From contig CAJNDS010000861.1 of NCBI GenBank assembly GCA_905221605.1, positions 1 to 57,742 of the forward strand: a DNA stretch of 57,742 nucleotides. The letters run 5' to 3'. The stretch is from Symbiodinium natans (taxonomy: Eukaryota > Sar > Dinophyceae > Suessiales > Symbiodiniaceae). The notes under the pieces were generated by a model. The model had not been told where the DNA came from and ran no database searches. It saw only the letters and a program-made list of their open reading frames with translations. A program made the position numbers and the translations under genes. Numbering within the stretch: position 1 is the stretch's first letter; each line of letters starts with the position of its first letter. Below, one piece after another: positions 53,201 through 57,742 of this stretch.

Positions 53201-54678
53201 CGCATGTTACACATCCGGGGGAATGCTCCCGAGCACCGGTCGCACACACCCGCTCGTGCACCCTATCGGGCCCCAGACCGCCGCCTTGGAGTGATATTAT
53301 ACATGATTCTATTGTGTGTGTATATATACACATGCTTTGAGGCTTACTAAGCCCCAAACAGTATGTGTATATAGTGTGGTTTTACCGTACATACGTAGCA
53401 TCGATTGGCTGTAGGACCCGGGTGCCTTTCTCCGACCCCCAAAGAAAGCGCCGAGCTCTGGCGAGGCATGGGTCGATGGCTATGCTGGAGCATCTGCTTC
53501 CAGCCGGCGCGGACGTCCTCGCGCTGGACCGGGAAGGCTTCCCGGCCATCCACCACGCCCTTCAAGCGAGCCATCCTAAAGTCACGGAGCGGCTGCTGGA
53601 CGAGATGCTGAAGCTCCCAGCCGCCAAGCTGCGCAAGGAACCGCTAGCAAGCAGGATTCAAGGCGTCTGGGGCGCCGCGCACCAGGCTAGTAATCCTGCG
53701 ATGCAGGGCCTGGTCGAACGGTTCACTGAACTCGCCAAGAAGTGCTACACTGTGGCAAGCGTGCACCTCCACGCCATCGCACACAGCGGCGACGTATCGG
53801 CCATGCGGGCTGCTTTCGCGAGGCTCCCACCAGAGTATGTGGTGTTGGGATGGGACGTGAGAGGCTATGATCCTGTGGAGGGCGGTGACACAGAGATGCT
53901 TGACTTGGCAATCCTCAGCGGTTCGGCGGCGATGGCCAAAATGGTCCAGGACCCGGAGGTCCACGAGGGCGATCTCCAACTGGGGTGTATCCATATGCAC
54001 AAGGACCCGCAGCAGATCCGGAAAGCGGTGCGGCACGGGCAGGTGGCCCGGTTCCGCGCCTACCACAAAGTGAAACCCCCGGATGCTGCGACCATGGCCG
54101 CACTTCTCGTGGAGGCCTGCGAGACGGAGCAGCTTCAAATGGCCTTCGAGCTGTGGACGCTTGGGGGCGACAGCGTCCAGGAGGCTCTGGGCACGGAGGC
54201 AAAGGAGAAGCTCGCAGAGCTCGGGGGTCGGGCCGCCGCCCTGGGACACGTGGACTACCTGCAGCTGCTGGTGGACGCGGGAGTCCCACTGGACCACTGC
54301 ATGGAGGGCTCGAGGTCCATGATCATACGCGCGGCCAGTGCTGGCCGGACGCAGGCTGTGGAACTGCTGGCCACTGCGAGGGCCGACCTGACGACGGCGC
54401 TGCCTGAGGCCATTGGCTGCGGGCACGGCGCAGCCGCGGAGGCGCTGCTGCGCCGCAGGGCCGACCCGCACGAGACCTGGGGAGACGAGCCGTGGGAGTC
54501 CGTCGTGGGCCAGGCGATCATGACCAACCGGCCAGAGATGCTGCGGCTGCTAGCGGATCACGGGGCTGAGAGTTACACGCAAGAGCACCTCGTTTTTGCC
54601 GAAGAAGAACAGGCGGCGGAGTGCCTCGAGCTCATGCGCAGCCACCGGGCAAAGGGCACACAGCTAGAGGACCAGTGA
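50239..54678 (+). CDS. RelA/SpoT-like plus ankyrin-repeat protein, nine exons
   Basis: Exons 50239-50293, 50717-50764, 50995-51052, 51366-51454, 51725-52014, 52109-52181, 52286-52389, 52760-52843 and 53466-54678 (stop) all join in phase. Order of parts: basic helices (AKAKKRELIDLL, VAKHKKASRDVQQK), a helix MLHMAEHFKQEFDKICWELE, then the protist RelA/SpoT-like core with CTQLKDVVRGTMVIN and YRDWLFLIKVGDFICELQV. Ankyrin repeats follow: GYTPLHYAAR, HGSMAMLEHLLPAGADV, GHVDYLQLLVDAGV, ADLTTALPEAIGCGHGA and EMLRLLADHGAE. RelA/SpoT folds make or break alarmones in bacteria; this eukaryotic form may only retain the fold. The last exon is GC-rich and unbroken by introns. The CAP-Gly exons upstream may be its 5' end. 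Confidence 0.88.
50897..50985 (-). repeat. (CCCTAAA)n array nine bases before an exon
   Basis: About thirteen units with small variants, followed by CCACCGAGAG|G of exon 50995. Confidence 0.94.
51110..51245 (+). repeat. TTTAGGG array decaying to GGTTAGGGG
   Basis: Lies about 60 bases after the GC donor at 51053. Confidence 0.85.
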
Positions 54679-55364
54679 GATGCTGAGAATTGTTTGTTCA
54701 GAACCATATATGGCTGTATGTAGGCACGATGTGATGTTAATGCACCCAAGGAGGCTTTGAGTTCGGGCTCCCAGCCCTGCTCCCCTGAGGAGGGGCTGAC
54801 AGGGGCTTGGGACCGGATGTTTCAGCTTAAGACGTTTAGTTTCCTGTCCCGAGATGGGGCTGCATGTTTGGCAAGGGACACTTAACTGCGCACATATAGC
54901 GGTGGTCTCAATTGTTACTGGATGTTATCGGTTCATTCATTGGCTAAATATTGATTTGGTCTCAATTGTTGTTCAGTCATTGGCTAAACATTGATTCAAG
55001 AAATCATGTTGGGTTTTTCATGTTAAACCTTTGTAACATGTCATTTTGCTTCTTTGTTGAATAACCATTTGTAACTTCCATTCTGACTGATGAGATAGCA
55101 CGCAGGAATTTCAACATAACTGAGTTTCGCACATGTGCATGTATGTTTTATGTTTACCGCTCTTTTGCTGTTCTTTTGAGGTGTTTGACATTTTTTTGCT
55201 TTTGAATTAGACCCAAGCAAGTTTTTTTTACATATAACTTCTTCTGAAATTTCAGATGTAGAATATAATAAATAAACAAATAAATAAATATAAATGTAAA
55301 TATATCTATATATATATATATGTATGTATATGAGAGAGAGAGAGAGCATATTCTGTCTGGCTGA
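54679..55364. terminator. Convergent intergenic gap
   Basis: AT-rich, no telomeric array. A tandem repeat of GGTCTCAATTGTT..CATTGGCTAAA (54903-55000) and a TATATG/GAGA microsatellite (55290-55346) lie between the stop of the ankyrin gene and the stop of a minus-strand gene. Both genes end here; transcription termination is an inference. Confidence 0.55.
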
Positions 55365-55598
55365 TTACAAAGGGACGGTAGAGCAGCGCTCCGAAGAGTT
55401 TAGCATCACGTCCCGAATCCTGTAGTGGACCCGTGCTAATTCTGCAGCCTGTCGATCGGGCACTGCGTGCCCAATGAAAGCCGCATCGCCCTGAGTGATC
55501 CTATAGGGGGGCTTTTCCGTCGCGCTCGCAAGTCTGTTGCCTGAGCTTGCGGCAGATGAGTGCAATACAATGCCGCTCTTGCGCCTCTTGATTCGATC
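55365..55598 (-). CDS. Terminal exon of a minus-strand gene, unknown protein
   Basis: On the minus strand AAAGCCAG|G at 55599 opens phase 0, reading DRIKRRKSGIVLHSSAASSG, then ITQGDAAFIGHAVPDRQAAE and LARVHYRIRDVMLNSSERC, with a stop at 55365. The AG|G acceptor and coding composition match the plus-strand exons. Family not recognised. Upstream exons should lie at higher coordinates but could not be placed. Confidence 0.6.
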   Translation of the reverse strand, partial: DRIKRRKSGIVLHSSAASSGNRLASATEKPPYRITQGDAAFIGHAVPDRQAAELARVHYRIRDVMLNSSERCSTVPL

Positions 55599-57049
55599 CT
55601 GGCTTTTGCCAAGCAAGCCTGAGAGCCCGAAAGCTAGATCGGGGATCACGGCAGAGCAGCTGTCAGACAAACATGTTCAGCCTGCATCCACACACAGCTA
55701 TGCTAAATGCCGCGAGTCTTCTCTTCTTCCGACACCAAGTTGTTCTGTAGCAGCTCTACAATGCTAGACCTCCAGCGGGCCTAAATCCCAAACGTTGTTA
55801 GAGCTTGCGCGGGACCAAGATCCTTGAGCTTCAGAGAGTCAGGTATCGTCAGGTGCCCTGTAGGACCCAAGTTTTCCAGAGGCTTTTCTGGGGGGATGTA
55901 GGGCAAGTCTCGAATTCACTACCAAGAACTCGTAAGACAAGGCTTTGTAGCATTGTGCGGCGTCAGCTCTGAGCTTTCGCGCCCTGCACGTTCAGTGAAG
56001 CCCTAAGCCTTGAGTCCTGGAGCCGAATTTCTTTAGGGTTTAGGGTTTGGGTTTAGGGTTTGTAGGGTTTATAGAGTTGATAGGGTTTGTAGGGTTTATA
56101 GGGTTGAGAGGGCTTAGGGTTTAGGGATTGGGCCCTCCCTGGAAACCTCTGACAAGCACCACCCTATGAGCCCACAGTCAGAGGCGAAGTTCCGACGTAA
56201 TCGCAGCCGAGCACTCAGACTCAAACCTTGGCGGGGGGCTTGTTATTTGTTCATTAAACCCCTAAACCCAAACCCTAAACGGTTATTGTTTGTTGCGTTA
56301 AGTGGATATGGGCTTCAGGTCTGGAGCTTTGACGTTGGGGGCTTTTCTGGCTTGGGTGTTTGGGGTGTGTAAGGTTTTGATGGGGGGGGCCCATCATTGG
56401 CCCTCGGACCTTCCGCAACATGAGAGGTCGGTGGTAGGAGTTTTGGAAGTAAGGTGTGTGGGGCCTGATGATGAGCATGTGGACTTGCCCTGGCCGCCGA
56501 TTTGAGAGAGTCCTCCTAGAAACCACAGTGCCAAGCAATTCAGCACAGTTCTGGGATAGGGTCATTCACCCTGGACTCTGCTGATTTTACTTCATGGTGT
56601 TGCGGTTGAGGCTGCAAAGTATTCTGCATCGTTAAAAAAATGTTTGTGAGTTAGCGCCTCTTATAATGGAGTCTCTACGACCTGCTTCGCTTGTATCCCG
56701 ATAATGAGCAACAGGCAACCAAGGACGTCCCGCATCTACAGATACCAAGCCACACCTAATGCAAAGGGTTTAGGGTTTTGGGTTTACTCAGGGTTGAGTG
56801 GGATTCAACACCGTCGGTTTTTTTGTTTAGAGGCACTGCCCTCAACATCTACCCCTCTCAACAGACTTTGTCTATGTGCAGTCCAGGGTTGCGGCAGTGG
56901 CAGAGTCCGAGAGGGTGAGCATCGATGCTCAGGGACCGTTTCACAAACCGTGCCCGAAGCATAGCTCAGGATTTGGGGGGTCAACCTTACAGTGGGAAAG
57001 GCACAGGAAATCATGCTGACAGTCAGAAAGCTTCATCCGCGCAGCCGTG
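55599..57049. other. Mostly intronic or intergenic DNA
   Basis: Contains a degenerate TTTAGGG array at 56033-56125 (C-rich when read with the minus-strand gene) and G-rich TTTAGGG-like variants near 56770. Overlapping ORFs at 56275-56565 and 56704-57014 are not convincing. Confidence 0.4.
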
Positions 57050-57700
57050 CTGCACAGGCATGTTTTTTGAACACAGGGGTCCAAATTCGGGCCTGTTGTT
57101 GAGTATTTAGTGCTAGAATCTCGCTGTTCAGCTTGGCTCGTACAGTCTTGTCATGCAATCCAGTGCGGTTCACGCAACATCCAGTTGCATGTGGGTCCTT
57201 CGAGGTCGGTCTCGAGCGTGACATGAGGTGACACGCTCAACAGAAGCTGCTGGAGGTCGTTGAAGCAGAAGTTTCACCGGCGCGCATATGCTTGTGTGCA
57301 GGGAGCAGTATGAAGATCCCGAAGTAGGCAGAGTTTTTTCAGGGGGCTCCAAGTTGCTCAATCTATCGTAGCTTTACCTTAAGTTATAAGGCTCCGGGCC
57401 AAAGAATTTGGAATCTATATATGGCGGTTGTGGCGGCATCAGTGGAACTAAGAAATTTTAATATGGGTTCTTCCTGAGTCCATGTACCCCGACGTACCCT
57501 ATGAGCCCATGGCCCCGCAAGAAGCTCTCGAGCTGAGTGAGCGCCCGCCTCGCTATACCGGAAAGAAAGGGAGCTGCGCGGAGCTTGCGTTCAAGAAGGG
57601 AGGGCTTAAAAGGTTCAAGGTTCGGACCTGTCAGGACTGCTTTAGAGCAAGACTACTATGCTCCCCTACCAGGGCATATGGACCACAATTCTAAACCCCA
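57050..57700. repeat. Divergent long duplicate, copy 2
   Basis: Matches 45846-46900 in order and orientation over many blocks. A frame open from 57482 reads YPDVPYEPMAPQEALELSER and could be coding, but other frames on both strands are open too, so the strand of any gene is undecided. Confidence 0.78.
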
Positions 57701-57742
57701 AAACCCTGTAAACCCTTTAGCGTTGATATGGTCTAGGTTGGG

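Noticed and set aside
53644-54471. 275-residue minus-strand ORF
   Set aside because: Antisense shadow of the GC-rich ankyrin exon, which has clear repeat motifs and phase continuity.
1-57742. tRNA or rRNA genes
   Set aside because: No cloverleaf with conserved TPsiC arm or rRNA core sequence was recognised by eye; a dedicated scan could still find a divergent one.

Overview
The window looks like nuclear DNA of a dinoflagellate. Three kinds of evidence support this. Genes are cut into many tiny exons (often 40-90 bp). Introns can be placed by reading-frame continuity and protein-family match, and they mostly use GC or GA donors with AG|G acceptors. Nearly all recognisable coding sequence lies on one strand until about 54.7 kb. 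Plant-type telomeric units (TTTAGGG)n and (CCCTAAA)n occur in at least fifty internal arrays, so they do not mark a chromosome end.

Layout. 0.26-2.73 kb: 3' part of an RCC1-like repeat gene with a Lys/Ala-rich tail. 3.9-10.9 kb: scattered exon-like segments of unrecognised genes among telomeric arrays. 10.9-17.2 kb: a 6.3 kb block bounded by perfect 33 bp inverted repeats, filled with AT/poly-G palindromic tandem repeats, TTTGGCCAAA palindromes and repeated polypyrimidine/polypurine DNA. 17.4-29.3 kb (perhaps to 31.1 kb): a UDP-sugar pyrophosphorylase gene in about 28 exons. One of its introns (20222-22263) carries an intact double-motif LAGLIDADG endonuclease ORF. 33-48.3 kb: more exon-like segments of unrecognised genes. 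48.5-49.5 kb: CAP-Gly domain exons. 50.2-54.68 kb: a gene with a RelA/SpoT-like region followed by ankyrin repeats, possibly continuous with the CAP-Gly exons. 54.68-55.36 kb: a gene-free AT-rich convergent gap. 55.36-55.60 kb: last exon of a minus-strand gene. 57.0-57.6 kb: one copy of a long divergent repeat whose sister lies at 45.8-46.9 kb.

The main pattern is the placement of the telomeric arrays. Where splice sites can be fixed, G-rich (TTTAGGG) arrays tend to start at or near the 5' splice site, sometimes supplying it as GTTTAGGG or GTAGGG, and C-rich (CCCTAAA) arrays tend to sit just before the 3' splice site. Many introns therefore carry complementary telomeric arms near their ends, like terminal inverted repeats, and are bracketed by short AG|G direct repeats. 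I read this as a possible family of introner-like elements with telomeric arms. Several short foldback (MITE-like) families and microsatellite-expanded copies also occupy introns. Exon borders were placed by hand from phase and family resemblance. No transcript data were available, and borders can slide by one to a few bases.
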